Shown here piece by piece: positions 35,915 to 47,963 of a stretch of 64,000 nucleotides of DNA (position 1 is the first letter of the stretch; each line of letters opens with the position of its first letter). The translations under genes were made by a program, and so were the position numbers. The DNA is from Phytoseiulus persimilis (taxonomy: Eukaryota > Arthropoda > Arachnida > Mesostigmata > Phytoseiidae). The stretch covers positions 50,654,001-50,718,000 of the forward strand of contig CM075101.1 in the NCBI GenBank assembly GCA_037576195.1, written 5' to 3'. The notes beneath the pieces were generated by a model. It saw nothing but the letters and a program-made list of their open reading frames with translations. It ran no database searches and was not told the origin of the DNA.

Positions 35915-38900
35915 AATAGAATGGATCGATGAAGGGGTTAACTCGTTTTTCCCTAGATAAGCGAGACGCATTTCCCGAAGACCTTGAGGAACCAGTCACC
36001 TCGACGGGTTGGAGTAGTCAATGTAACTGTTTCGGCGGAGAAGATCATGTCAATCTTATTCGCAGATAGGCACAAACTGTCTCTTGATGACGAGGAATGT
36101 TGGAGATAAGGTGTTAGAAACTTTCTACGGCTCGGAATGAACTTTGATCGAGACTTGAGGAAGACGGAAAGGACTGCCCAAAAAGCTGGCCCCTTGGATC
36201 TTTTGTGTACATTCAATCAAGACTGCTCAACCTATGACCTAAAGTACGGTTGACCTTGAATGAAAGTTTTTGGATACGAGACGGAGAATGAGCGTTTTCA
36301 TTTCATTTTTGCATCAGCTCCGGTGCCGAAGTCCGCCGCTCGTTCGGAGCTGGGAACGTCGTCGAGAACACTTCGTGCAGCGTCGAATGAAAAATGGAGA
36401 GCAGCTTTTTGAAGTAGTTCCAAATCCGGTTGAAGGTTTTTGTTGCCGGCGTTCATTGACATGACGATAAAGGGTTCAGCGGGGCTCAGGTTTCTTCAAA
36501 GCGAAGAGACAGATACTAGAACGAGATACATTTGAATGGGCAAGAAGGTAACAAAGGAAAAAAAAAGGAACGGGAAGGGCATGCTTGCAGAAAACTTTTG
36601 ACACAGTTCGTGGTCATTCGTCCGCGGTATTCAAAGTAGCTGTTGGCGTCTCTCAATTCAGAACGATGCCTCCTGTTTTCCGAGAAGTTTCCAACGATTC
36701 CCTAAGCGAGGTGAGTTCTCTGATGCGGTCATTTCTACCGGCGGTTGGCAACCGTGCGCGTGGGCTCAGGCTCCTCGCGGGCCTTCAGCCCTCGAATAAG
36801 ATAGTCGACTTCCTCCGCTTTTGGCGGGCACCGATGACGGATCATACGCGACGGGAATAGAGATTCCCTGTAGAGTTCACGTATCGAGCTCAACATAGCT
36901 CCGAGTCCATGACCAACTCTCGAACCGGATGCCTCCAACTCGGAGCTCGGAGTCCGATGCGAGCGGGTCAATTCTTTTGGGGAATGATTGACGGTTGTCC
37001 TGATACTATGCCGGAAACCACGCAGCCGATATCAGCAGAAAACTCACAATGATCCCGGTGTTCCGAACATTGATGAACTGCGTTTGAGCAAGACACTCTG
37101 ATGATAACGTATCAAACGGGAAGCTCCCAATAGATCGAACGTATATCCCAGCACGATACGTTGAACTCCTCACTGTTTGGTCAGCTGCCTATTTTCGCAG
37201 AACGGGATCCATCTGAATGATGGTGGGAAATCGGCAGATATTCACTGAGGACGATTCGCAAATATTAGCGGTTGACTTGCTAGAAACGTTGTATTCACGT
37301 GTGAATATTCGGGCGATGTTTTTGTTCGTGAACCGCTGATCACGCTTCGGAGGATCTGGAGTGGTCAAGCGCCGAGCGATTATTCCAACGAGCACCCGAG
37401 GCTCATGTGTGCACGTACACCGAGCCCGCGGCGAGTGGCAGGAGCGTCGTTCTTGATACACGGCCAATACTCACCGGAAATATCTAGGAATGGAAACTGG
37501 TGAGCACTGTTACAGATTAGAGTCGGCTCTCCAATGATCGGGGAAGAACGACCCGCACCATCGCGACGCCGCAAATCCGCCTATTCCATCGTAGGCCCGG
37601 CCCAAGAGGAGCGCGTCTTTGTTGTCCATAAGGCGCAGAATCGGGATGTCCCGCTCTGAGGAGAACGATCCTGAGATCTCGCGGGTTCCATCTACGATCA
37701 TCGTCCTCCATCTCGGTTTCCGATCGGTTGCGCAGCAGTGGGCTCAGGCTCCACGCTGCGTGGATCTCGTTCGTATGACCAGGGAATCGTACCCAGACCG
37801 AAATTTGCCTGAAGAAAGGTTGATGTCTTCCGCATGGCGATATATGCGACTCAAACTCGGAGACGAAACTATTTGAACCGGCCGGCTCCTCGATACCGGT
37901 TTCGGATCAGGCCACAACTCGGATCGCTGAAAGTCATCGCGAAAGCGACCTGAACACACTCGGACCCCAATCAAAGACAATGAGCTCGGTCCGAACTTTG
38001 AATTCCGCGGTGGGGGCGTTCCGGACACGTGGGATGTGCAACACATTCCAAGGCCATCTGGCGGCCTCGATGCGTGAACGGCGTTCGCGGTCTGTTCCCC
38101 GACGAGCGAGCCATCTCCTCGCAGTACGTTTTCGGCTCGAAAGTCCCGAGTCATCTGCAGTGCATCGTCGCCTCATCTCCGTCCGATGATGAGCCGGAGA
38201 AGCGTCAATCCTTCAACTGCGATTCTACGGCCCTCCCTTGAGCAAGAGCCCGCGCATGACAAAGTCGATCCAGGAGAACCTGGGAGGAGGAAGAAAAGGG
38301 CCACGAATCCGAAATTCCCGCAACCAGCAACGGGGGGAGACGCGGCCCTAGAAGCGCGACGCAGCTCCCAGTCATCCTCCACTTGACTCCCCGCCAACGT
38401 CACTGATTCATCGTGTGAAGATTCAGAATCCTCTCGACATGAAAGCTCAGCGACGGGCTGAATCCCTGCCGTTCACACTCTCTTCGAGCATGGTTGGAGC
38501 GAGAAATATCAGCTGGGTGGGATCTAGCTTTCCAGGATCAAGTGGCTAATCAGCAGTTACCGCCGTCAGCGACAACACCGGTGGCACAAGATCAGTCCGA
38601 TCGATCGAAAGCTTTAAATTTGCTAAAAGCTACTCAACATGCATCGATGCAGGATATAGAGTCTAGATATCGATTCCACCGGAGAGCTCCACCCTTAGTT
38701 TGAACTTTAGTCCGATGTAGGGATCGCAGACTTCACGGTGTGCCACAGTGGCACTCTCGAAGTTCCTCGATGAGCCATTTTTGAAACAGCGGTAACGGGA
38801 TCGTCGATGAACACTTATAGTCCACGAATCGGAAAAAGAAATGTTTTCATGAATGGAGGTACATCAAGCGCTGTAACGGACCTGGTATTCTTCCATCGCT

Positions 38901-39731
38901 TGTCCGGATGCGGGCCTAGCAGAAATAATTGATACCAATCTGACGATAACTTTTGTCAGTCCGAAGGTGTGGTAGCCAGGGTTGGCAATCTATTTCCCAC
39001 GTGGTCCAGCTCGTTCTCTGGTAGCACGAACATGCAACGAACAAAGGAAGGATGCCTCGCAAGAGATCGTCCAGCTAGAAATAGCGCCCCCCCCCCACTC
39101 GCGACCCAGTAAGTCGGAAATGCGGCCAGCAGGCAGTTTCGGTCTGAGAACCAATGAAGTTGGGCCCCAATGAAAGACTTCTGCAACCGAGGAGGCACCC
39201 AGAAGATCTTCCCCCCTGTCGGTAGGAGGGAATCAGTGAACTCCGGGAACAAAAAGTTCCTCTCGAAATCCGAGAGAGGACGGGCTTGATGGCCCGTTTC
39301 TCGAAGGGGTTGTCCGACCGGGGAGCAAACCACAGGAAGATGAAGCTCAGACGTCACGATGCTCAGAAAAACTCGTTCGACCAGCATGACATGGTCTACG
39401 CTACCGAGTACCAGTACACCGAGAAGACGCCCAATCGACGCTGGGATCGACGGGAAACTGGGAAAGAAACATGCAAACTGTATGAAACCGGGCTACATCA
39501 GCCCGAGCTCAACTTCGCACTGGGAGGTGCTCTCGACGCCGCCCAGACTCATCGCCACGAAGGTCGAGTAGAAACCTGGCCCAAAAAAACAACGGTGGAG
39601 GGGATTTGGGCCGGCCCCACCGACTGGGAAGGGCCCCCTCCATGCGGAGCTCCCCGCCCAGGGAGGGGGAGAGTATAATTGGAAAAGATGTATAGTTAGC
39701 TGTCGGAGAGTACCCAATATGACGAGGTCTC
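35915..39731. other. Intergenic stretch with unassigned frames
   Basis: No recognisable gene. Overlapping minus-strand frames between 37500 and 38400 look mildly protein-like in more than one frame, including a 136-codon one at 37744-38154. I could not choose a frame or find exon borders. A plus-strand frame at 39286-39678 ends in a Pro/Gly-rich, G/C-rich tract and may be low-complexity. Confidence 0.3.
39087..39096 (+). repeat. C10 homopolymer
   Basis: Ten C in the spacer between MFSD9 and the glutathione peroxidase gene, 0.8 kb from a second C10 run. Confidence 0.9.
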
Positions 39732-39737
39732 TTTATT
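39732..39737 (-). terminator. Poly(A) signal of glutathione peroxidase gene
   Basis: TTTATT (AATAAA on the minus strand), 172 bp beyond the stop codon. A C10 run lies inside the inferred 3' UTR. Confidence 0.55.
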
Positions 39738-39872
39738 TCCAACCGAGCACTAGCTAGGTTTCACAATCTGCTCACCACAAGGCTCAGTTCGTTCCCCGAT
39801 CACGCAAACATATAACAGGTGGGTTTATATCCGGATTCTCACAAATGCGGGATCGGCGGGACAATCGGAAGT

Positions 39873-39882
39873 CCCCCCCCCC
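39873..39882 (+). repeat. C10 homopolymer in the inferred GPx 3' UTR
   Basis: On the transcript it reads as G10, 27 bases after the stop codon. Confidence 0.9.
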
Positions 39883-39908
39883 TGAGTGAGCGTGCAATGA
39901 GGACTCGG

Positions 39909-40565
39909 TCATTTGAAGTTGCTAAACAAAAGAAACTGTTCGATGTCGCCTTCGAGCTGGCTCGGCTTGATCGAGGAGTGGTATCTCCGTAGTGGAGCGC
40001 CAGATGGAGACACCAAGAACTTTTCGAAATTCCAACGGATATCGTTGACATGGAGGTGATCGTAGTTGAGCTGCTCTCGTTTCGCGAACAATGACTGCGG
40101 CGACACGGGACAGGCGTTTTTCAAGAAAGTGTAGATCTGGTGCTGATCTTTGCCGTTGACGTCGATCTTCCTCGTGATAGGGAAGTTGGGAACGAAGCCT
40201 TTCCCCGGGCGCACATGCGTTATCCCGCTCAAAATCTCACCCTTCACGCCGGGCTCTTCCCTGTTGAATTGGTTGCATGGGAAACCGATCACTTGGAACC
40301 CGCTGGGTCCGAACTTGTTCTGAAGATCGTTCAACTCGAGATACTGCGAGGTGTACTCGCAGTAAGTGGCCACATTCACAATGAGCGCAAGCTTGCCGCC
40401 GGTCACGAGCCTAAAGTCGATTTCGGAATCTTCCGTGACGTTCCGGATCTTGAACTCGTGGAAGTTCGCTCCGGCGGGAGTGCATTCCTTGCTGAGCCTC
40501 CAGTCATAGCGGGCCTTAGCCTGACCCGACGACAAGCAAACGAGACACAGGAGGAAGACAAACAT
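39909..40565 (-). CDS. Secreted glutathione peroxidase, cysteine type
   Basis: Reduces hydrogen peroxide and organic hydroperoxides with a thiol donor. A single exon gives 218 residues. The N-terminus (MFVFLLCLVCLSSGQA) is a signal peptide with likely cleavage near residue 16, so the product is extracellular or vesicular, like animal GPx3/GPx5/GPx6. The catalytic site NVATYCEYTSQY has Cys69 where many animal enzymes have selenocysteine. The partner residues are present in GFPCNQF (Gln99) and WNFEKFLV (Trp178, Asn179). The extended loop and the C-terminal QLEGDIEQFLLF match the secreted clade. The ATG at 40565 was chosen because it begins the signal peptide; the frame is open for 105 more codons upstream, which I treat as 5' flank. 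A 150-codon frame on the other strand is only its antisense shadow. Confidence 0.95.
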   Translation of the reverse strand: MFVFLLCLVCLSSGQAKARYDWRLSKECTPAGANFHEFKIRNVTEDSEIDFRLVTGGKLALIVNVATYCEYTSQYLELNDLQNKFGPSGFQVIGFPCNQFNREEPGVKGEILSGITHVRPGKGFVPNFPITRKIDVNGKDQHQIYTFLKNACPVSPQSLFAKREQLNYDHLHVNDIRWNFEKFLVSPSGAPLRRYHSSIKPSQLEGDIEQFLLFSNFK

Positions 40566-42834
40566 ACTCCACTGGGCTGCCGTCAATTCTGACAGGGGAA
40601 GCCCCACACTGAAAAAGATTTTGTCGCTTGACCGTCTCCCTTTCCATAGAAGAAGATCAGAAGTCCGCGCTGCGACAACAAAGGTGTGCGGTGGGAACCG
40701 TGTCTCCCAATTTACTTCGCCACCGCTGACGTACATTTCTGCGAGGACAAAACATTTTCCAGCGACCACCGGATGGAAAAAGGCCTCAAATGACGCTGGC
40801 GGTGTGATTCGCGCATATCGCACTGCCTGGCTCGGGATTCGGTTCGAGGACGGCATCGCCTCTAACGAGTTCGCGATCAAATCTCGAAACCATCGTGATC
40901 TTGCGGGAAATTCGTAGTTCGGATCACGTGACGAACTCGTTCGATCTGGATCGCTGCATACGTTCGCTAGATTTTCGGCTGCGGAGAGTGTTCTCGATCC
41001 TTTCAGTTTGGGGATACAATAGCTCCCTTCATTGGAGCAGAAGATTATAATTCGTCGAGACGAATTCTCTTTGTGGGATAGTCTTTACATCTTCTGTAAC
41101 GACAGGTACTGCTCAACAGAGACACCGTGTATTCTGTCGCTGTGATGGCCTTCGAGGTGAAGAGAAGCGACCGAGCAAGCGGACGGCCGCGCAAGTGTCA
41201 CCTTATGTAACCACACTGACAATGATCGCCGAGAACGGCGAGAACGAAACAAAGCGCCGCCGCGGACGCTTCGCGGCAGACATTCAATTGAATGCTTAAA
41301 TGCGCATGTTTTCTTTTGGCGAGGAGAAAACAGAACAATTTGTTGCTTCATATTTGAGAGAGCGTTCTTTCCTCGGGCTCAACTCGTTGCAAGTTTTGTA
41401 CAAACGTGACCGAAACTAATGAGAGGATTCATGACGAACTGAGAGATTTCATTGGAGCCAAAAGGCTCATTTCCAATCAGGAGCCATCCGCCTCGCGAGG
41501 TTTATGGCGGTCATGTCGACGGTCGGATCGGGGGAGGCGTTCGGGGAGCGATACCTGGACCCAGTTTAAGTATTCCCGATATTTCACACTTTCGGCGTTT
41601 CCTCTTCGTTTGGAACTGAAATGGCTCGTAGCTGACCATCGACACGCTCGCCAGGCGCCTGAGAAAGCGCCTCAAGGGAAACCGGGCTTCAAAACGATAT
41701 TTGGCGCCAAACGAGATTCTCGGAGGAATGTCTATGTGCCCGTCAGTTTCGGAGAAACGGAGTTGGCAAGGACTTCCTGTCAGTTAAGTATGTCTTCTTA
41801 CTGGATGGACACGCCGATGGCGGCGCCGGTTATCCAAAACCGGGAAACTACTGTTCCCGACTGGCCTATCTTCCCTCCCGGAGAGAACGGCAACGTTTGA
41901 CATCGTTCTCGAAGAAATAGCGTCAGAGCCTAGGCTGCGGGAATCGAACCCACCGCCATTCTCTGACCAGAGTCGTGAAATGCCACACAGGTTCCGATGC
42001 AGACCTGCACTTGTGGAGCACATTTTCGGTCGAGAGCTCCTCGAAACATTTCGAATTTCTCACTCTCACGGATCTTCCGGGAGCAACGAGAGATGTTCAT
42101 GACCTGATTCAAGTGACCCGCCACGAAGCTCGACCATGAATTCCCGGATGTGGAGCGTTGGGAGTTTTCAGTTCGCTCAGCTTCTCACTGACGACGCGAG
42201 GGACAATGAATCGGAAATCTCGGATCTCGAGTTGAGGGCGAACTGTTTCGAGGCTGCTGCTCGCGATCGTAGTTGCCTCGGCAGCGGGCAGAAGCAGTCA
42301 TGTTTTCGCTGAAACTGTTCAATCGAGACGCAGCCTGTCGGAAGCAGCGGGAACAGCTCCTGACACGCTCAGCGGAGGGGCCGAGGTCGTTCATCCGAGT
42401 CATGCCGCTCTCCAACGAAGGTCACGAGGCGCAACATTGTTCGCACTCGCTCAATGGCAATTCGAAGAGGGGCATCATCCAAACGTTGGAGATATCCATC
42501 CATACCCGTTTGACCCATTACGTCAGACTACAGTCGTCGTCTGGAGAGCAACGCAGTGACTCCGCCAGCGATACAGGCGGAGATCCCAACGACGTGGTCG
42601 GCCAGTCTTCTTGGCCGCTGCCGCTATTCCGGCGATCGCGCTCCCAGCTGAGTCAGCTTATGTTATTTGTGATTGGTGTTGTGTCTCTCTCGGTCAGTTC
42701 GAAGAGCTCGGGAGGGCGCGAGTTGTTTTTCGAGCTGTGCTATCGCGGTTGAGTCTTCATCTCCGAACTCATAATCTGACGACCCCAACAGTTGAGCTTG
42801 AGCCTCTGGTCACCGACTGAAAGAACACATCAAG
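40566..42834. other. Intergenic stretch between GPx and SCOT
   Basis: No family recognised. Two plus-strand frames look mildly protein-like: 41669-41920, containing a Gly/Asp-rich segment (DGHADGGAGYPKPG), and a 57-codon ATG frame at 42139-42312 with an acidic SEISDLELRANCFEAA segment. Neither has clear exon borders. The SCOT promoter should lie just before 42835, but I see no distinct element. Confidence 0.3.
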
Positions 42835-45800
42835 ATGATCTCTAGAAATTGCTGGAAACTAATCAATGCGAGAACAGTTCCAAGCTTCACGATAGTGTGC
42901 AGGGTAATTGTTTTTCTTGTGATGCTGCTTTTTCTCTCGACCTATATTCCTCCCGGACAGTCCCCTCGAGGCGCCAAAGTTTGGATCGCTGGCGCAGTTC
43001 GCGGCTTGAGTTTATAAGCTGCATGACCTGCTTCCGTCGGCGTCCGAACTGGATGTCCTCCACGGTGTTTACGTGATTTAAAATCGGCGAATCTCTTCCA
43101 GCTGAGCACGGTGCCCGCGAGCCGTAGAGCAGCACGATGCCAGAGTCCGGCAGAAGCTCTCCAGGGCTTGAAGGATGGCCATACGATCATGATCGGAGGT
43201 AAGCGTGGACCGTCGAATGGTTTCGAGATTTCTTCGGGGAGCAGTACACTGACCGTGAAGGAGGTGCATTAGCGGTTTTCGTAGTCACGTTTGTTGTACA
43301 CTTGACGAAACTGAGAAAACATCAAACGCTAGCGGAAATACCTCTTCTGATGAATGCATCAGACCCGGCCAGACAATGAAATCATGTCCTCACGAGATAA
43401 GACATGCGTAGCAGCGCAGTCATCCGCCGCGAACGATGGTATCAGGGGGCTATCGGGATGCAGGCAGAAACTTTTCGCGCCCCTAATCACTCTCTCATCT
43501 GTTCCAAGGTTTCGGGATCTGTGGAATACCTGAGAATCTCATTCGACACCTGTCGAATTCAAAAGTTCGCGACCTGACGGTGGTTTCCTGCACTGGGGGC
43601 CTCGCCGATTGCGGAGTTGGAGAGCTCATAAAGGCGGGAATCGTGAAACGCCTCGTGACGTCGTACATCGGTGACAACAACCACATCTTCGATAACTTCC
43701 TCACGGGAAAGCTCGAAGTTGAATTGGTCCCCCAGGTACAAGAGAGTCATGCTCTTGTTTCAGCGTGACCATTGTGTGGAGCGACGTTCTCTCTCGAGCG
43801 GGAGTCTCTTATTCCAAGTGGAGGAGCACTTCGCTCATACGTTCTCGGCTTCCAGGGAACTCTGGCAGAGCGAATCCGAGCAGCCGGGGCAGGAATCCCA
43901 GCTTTCTATACCCCGACCGGTTACAAAACAATGGTTCATGAAGGCGGTCTGCCGATGATGTACGAGGATGACGGAAAAAGGATCACCATGGCCAGTCAAC
44001 CGAAAGAGGTTTGGCTCTCGCTTTTCCTCTCCCAAGTCTTCAACTCAGAAAGCTGAATGCCGATAGACTCCGCCACTTTTTTTTTCGCGCGTATCCGTTT
44101 GTGAATGCGAGTTCGAGAATCATGTCTCAGCGACAGTGGAAACTCTTTCATTCAGAGCCGGGAGTTCAACGGAAGAGGTTACGTCTTGGAAACAGCGATC
44201 CATGCGGACTTCGCTCTGGTTCGAGGCCACAGAGCTGACACGAACGGCAACGTCACTTTCCGGAAGACTGCAACCAACTTCAATCCGATCATCGCGAGGG
44301 CAGCGAAGAACGTCGTCGTCGAGGTAACTTCCGGCTACCGAAGAGAATCTGTTGAAGATAAAACGGAATTTCTCACACATTCATTGCTGTGAACGACTCT
44401 CATCCTCGCCGCTGTTCTCAGGTCGAAGAAATTGTGAATGCCGGAGAACTAGATGGGGAACTCATACATTTGCCATCGATATATGTCAACAAACTTTACA
44501 AGCCCAACCATTTCACTCGACGCCTCGAGGTTCGTTTCCTCTTGAGACCACTCCACGCTCCTCTCAATTTGATCCCCTTCCAAATTGTCCTGAGTCATGT
44601 GATTTGATGTTCGTCAGATGAGCTTGTCGTTGCAGAAAATGCGGCTGGCGAACCCCGTCAACTCGGGCATCAAAACTACGGTATCGTCCCGGGAGCGAAT
44701 TATCCTCCGAGCAGCCAAAGAAATCAAAGACGGCATGTTTGTGAATTTAGGCATCGGCATCCCCGTGCTCGCCGCAAATCACATTCCAGAGGGCACAAAG
44801 GTTTTCCTGCACGGAGAAAACGGCATCATGGGCTTGGTAAGCGATTCGCGAACACTTCTTCACCGATTTATCTTCGAATTCAACCGCGTCACTCAAATCC
44901 AAGCCCTGAAGCCCGAGCTAATTATTGTCCCCGCACTTCAGGGTCCCTATCCTGCTGGAAAAGAGGAAGTTGATCCCGATCTGACGAACGCTGGCAAGGA
45001 AACCGTAACGGCGATCCCTGGAGCCGCGTACTTCGGCAGCGACGAATCCTTCGCTATGATTCGCGGGTTAGAGTTGGTTCAGAAACAAATCGGAATAATT
45101 TTTTCACGCGAGCGAATCGAGGGAGCTGGGGAAAGCTCCAACAATCGCACCCCACTTTTTGTGGAAATCGGTGTGATTCCGGAAGCTCGCTCGTGGCTTG
45201 TGATGGATTATTATCTTCTGTCGAAATCATTATCTCTCGTCCTGACAAGGAGTGCTTTGTTGTATTCGTAGAGAAACGGTTTCTGGGCGTCACCAATAGT
45301 AAGCAGAATGACAATCAGAGCTCGGTGACGAGCCGCCGTGGCCCGTTGCGAGCCTCCGTTCCATATAAGCGGATATAAATGGAATCTGTTGTGCGTCGTC
45401 GTTGCAAACGAATGGCTCATACATCACAGACTCAACGTGGGCCCATTGGTCAGGGAGAACAAGAACTACGAATGGACCTTGAGTGCCTTTGTCGCCTTCG
45501 ACGGACGCTTTTCCAAACCAGAATTATGAAGCAAGCTGTTCGAAAATGAAGTCCGAACAGCTGCGAGAACAAGTGGTGGTCTGGGACGATGGGCGATCGC
45601 GAGAAGAGAAAGAAAGAGCGAGCAGGGTAGAGCTCGTTCCACGGAAGGCCTCTGAATTCTCTCCTCGAATTTCAGCGGACATCTTGACTTGACCATGCTC
45701 GGTGGAATGCAGGTTTCTCAACACGGCGACATCGCCAACTGGATAGTGCCGGTAGGTCGCCCGGAACTTTGAACACTCGGAAGCTCACCAAGTGAGCTAA

Positions 45801-47394
45801 CGTCTATTGAAGAGCACCACAGTAATGCTGGGGCTCGCTCTCGTGCCTGCTTGACACACTCTGGTGCACCACATTCAGCGAGCACTTATCTCACACTCGA
45901 TGGAGCTTGAGGCCATTGATTTCTGATTCCGCGTCGCTCGGCCATCGCACCGATGAATGCGACCGAGGTCTGCCCAAAGCCCGACCACGTGCGTCCACGC
46001 CGTGGTGGCTTTGATCACGCCATCAGCAATCTCGCAAAGAATCCTTCTCAAACCCACTCAAGGATTCGACAGGAAATCTCCCCGATAAACCTCACGACAT
46101 CGTTTGGCTTCGACGGCCGAGCAGCGACCTGTGAATATCGAGAGCGTTCAGAACCCATCTTCCGTGTTTCAGGGACAAAAGATAACGGGCATGGGCGGAG
46201 CGATGGACCTTGTCGCGTCTGCGGCAGCTGGAACCCGTGTCGTCGTCACGATGGAACACAATGCCAAGGACGGCAGCGCGAAGGTTGTCAAAAACTGCAC
46301 TTTACCAATCACAGGCCAGAAGTGTGTGGAAAGAATCATCACTGAGAAGGTACTTCATTCGATTCCGATCACGCCGATGAATTTGTCCGCTCGCCTGATT
46401 TCAGCTGGTTCCTATGTTGCATGAGGTTTCGCACCGCTAGTCGTATTTGCTGTTATGAGCACGCGGCTCCGACCACGGTCAGTGACGACAGCTCGGAGCC
46501 ACTTCCAGTGCGCTCTCTCGGCCGGTTGCACATTATATCAACAAAGCCTGTCAGCCGAACTACGTGACTCGAACAACTCTGGCGAGACACTCTCCGGGGC
46601 CCTAGGTATCTAAAATCCATCGAGCAGCTTCGCGTCCTTCTCTGAACGCCGCCTTGCTCGCTGTCCTCAAAAAAGGAGACTGGGCCGAGGAGTGATTATG
46701 CTGAAACCCCACTCGGAATAGGGACCTTCGAGATCATCGACGATAATGAACGAGCTCGTAGAGAAAATCAGAATCCGCACAGCGGTCATTTCCCAGAGAT
46801 GCGCTCGGCAACGAGAGTTCGAGCCGCTTCCCGGGAGTGAGTTGATAAGTCGAGTTCCGAATGAGGGTCCTCTCTATTCCGCCTGTGACATCGCTCTCAC
46901 TGCTGACCAAGCTGTCACGAGGCTCCGCGCACGTACCACGGACAGTTTGACGGTGACATAACCGATGCGCCGGCGCCCGTTACGGAGCTTAATCGCTCGC
47001 GATCCCAGAGGGAACTAGTATGATGGGTTGCAAACCCACCCCCCTCTCTTAATCAAACAGCTACGTACACTAGGCGTCAAACGAATGTTCGTGCGCGACC
47101 CCTCTCGTGGTCCATTCCGCTGCGTCAACTGACCTCTCGATCATTTAGAGAAACTAATCATGTCTCGCCGCAGGCCGTATTCGACGTGAGCAAATCCACT
47201 GGCTTGACGCTGATTGAAATCTCGAGAGATGTCACAGTCGATGAGTTAAGAAAATGTACAGATGCAGATTTCGAGGTTCGTACGATCTTTCCTGTGAGCG
47301 TTGATTTTCAAGAGAATTCGGTGCACTCTCGAAAATTTTCTCATTCTCGGCGATTCTCCAGGTGAGCACCAGGCTGAAATTCATGGAAGATTGA
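42835..47394 (+). CDS. OXCT1: Succinyl-CoA:3-ketoacid CoA transferase (SCOT), mitochondrial
   Basis: Matrix enzyme that moves CoA from succinyl-CoA to acetoacetate, the committing step of ketone-body use. Twelve exons: 42835-42903, 43102-43198, 43509-43735, 43856-44008, 44156-44323, 44422-44529, 44636-44836, 44942-45066, 45676-45751, 46173-46349, 47174-47275, 47362-47394. All join in phase to give 511 residues (human 520). Exon 1 is a basic, hydroxylated transit peptide ([15 protein letters not shown]). The A-like half has [33 protein letters not shown] and [11 protein letters not shown]. The B-like half has [14 protein letters not shown] and the active-site Glu335 in [24 protein letters not shown] and MGGAMDLV follow. 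The last exon encodes only ten residues. The longest introns (609, 421 and 824 bp) are all in the 3' part. Confidence 0.96.
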
Positions 47395-47762
47395 GGGACC
47401 GAGATGCAAGCCAATACCCGGCTGTCACTCTCACACAACAGGTTTTGGAATTACTTCGCGGTTTCTCGGGCTCACGTCTGAACGTTCCCACGTTCCCAAC
47501 CGGGCGGACCTGAGCTGCCGGACAAACTTCAAAACATCGATCTATCTATGGTCATATTAATCTTATTGATACTGGTTTTGAATATCTCCAACACCATATT
47601 CAGATGTCGCAGTTTCCCAATGGGGAACTTCTCGAAAATGTAGCGCTCCTTTCTGTTGCAAATATAATCGTTGCATGTCATTGGAGGACACGGAATCAGC
47701 TTCTGTGTTGAACCTCGGCCCTATCGAGGATCTGTGACGCGCTGAGATGCCAAAAATCGAGG

Positions 47763-47768
47763 AATAAA
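47763..47768 (+). terminator. Possible poly(A) signal of SCOT
   Basis: AATAAA about 370 bp beyond the SCOT stop and 31 bp before the opposite-strand signal of the convergent CAP gene. An earlier non-canonical signal cannot be excluded. Confidence 0.4.
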
Positions 47769-47798
47769 CTCATGTGATCCTGAATATAGAACACTGGG

Positions 47799-47804
47799 TT
47801 TATT
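47799..47804 (-). terminator. Poly(A) signal of the CAP gene
   Basis: TTTATT (AATAAA on the minus strand), 160 bp beyond the CAP stop. Confidence 0.5.
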
Positions 47805-47963
47805 TTTCCCAAACAGCACACTCCGACCATTGTGCGGCAGTCGTCTCCGATTTGGTTCATTACAGATTTTTCTTCCTTGAGATGAGCCAATCCGAGCGAC
47901 GAGTTGGATGGCTCCGAGTCGCATCATGTAAATCGACCCGCAATGGAGCACAGCGGGTTTTCG

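Noticed and set aside
39909-40565. Selenocysteine (TGA) in the glutathione peroxidase
   Set aside because: The active-site codon is a plain Cys codon and the frame has no internal TGA.
40140-40592. 150-codon plus-strand frame
   Set aside because: It is the antisense of the glutathione peroxidase exon and shows no family of its own.
41936-41953. tRNA T-arm-like sequence (GGGTTCGATTCCC on the minus strand)
   Set aside because: The T-stem pairs, but the surrounding 75 bases do not form an acceptor, D or anticodon arm, and no box A lies at the right distance.
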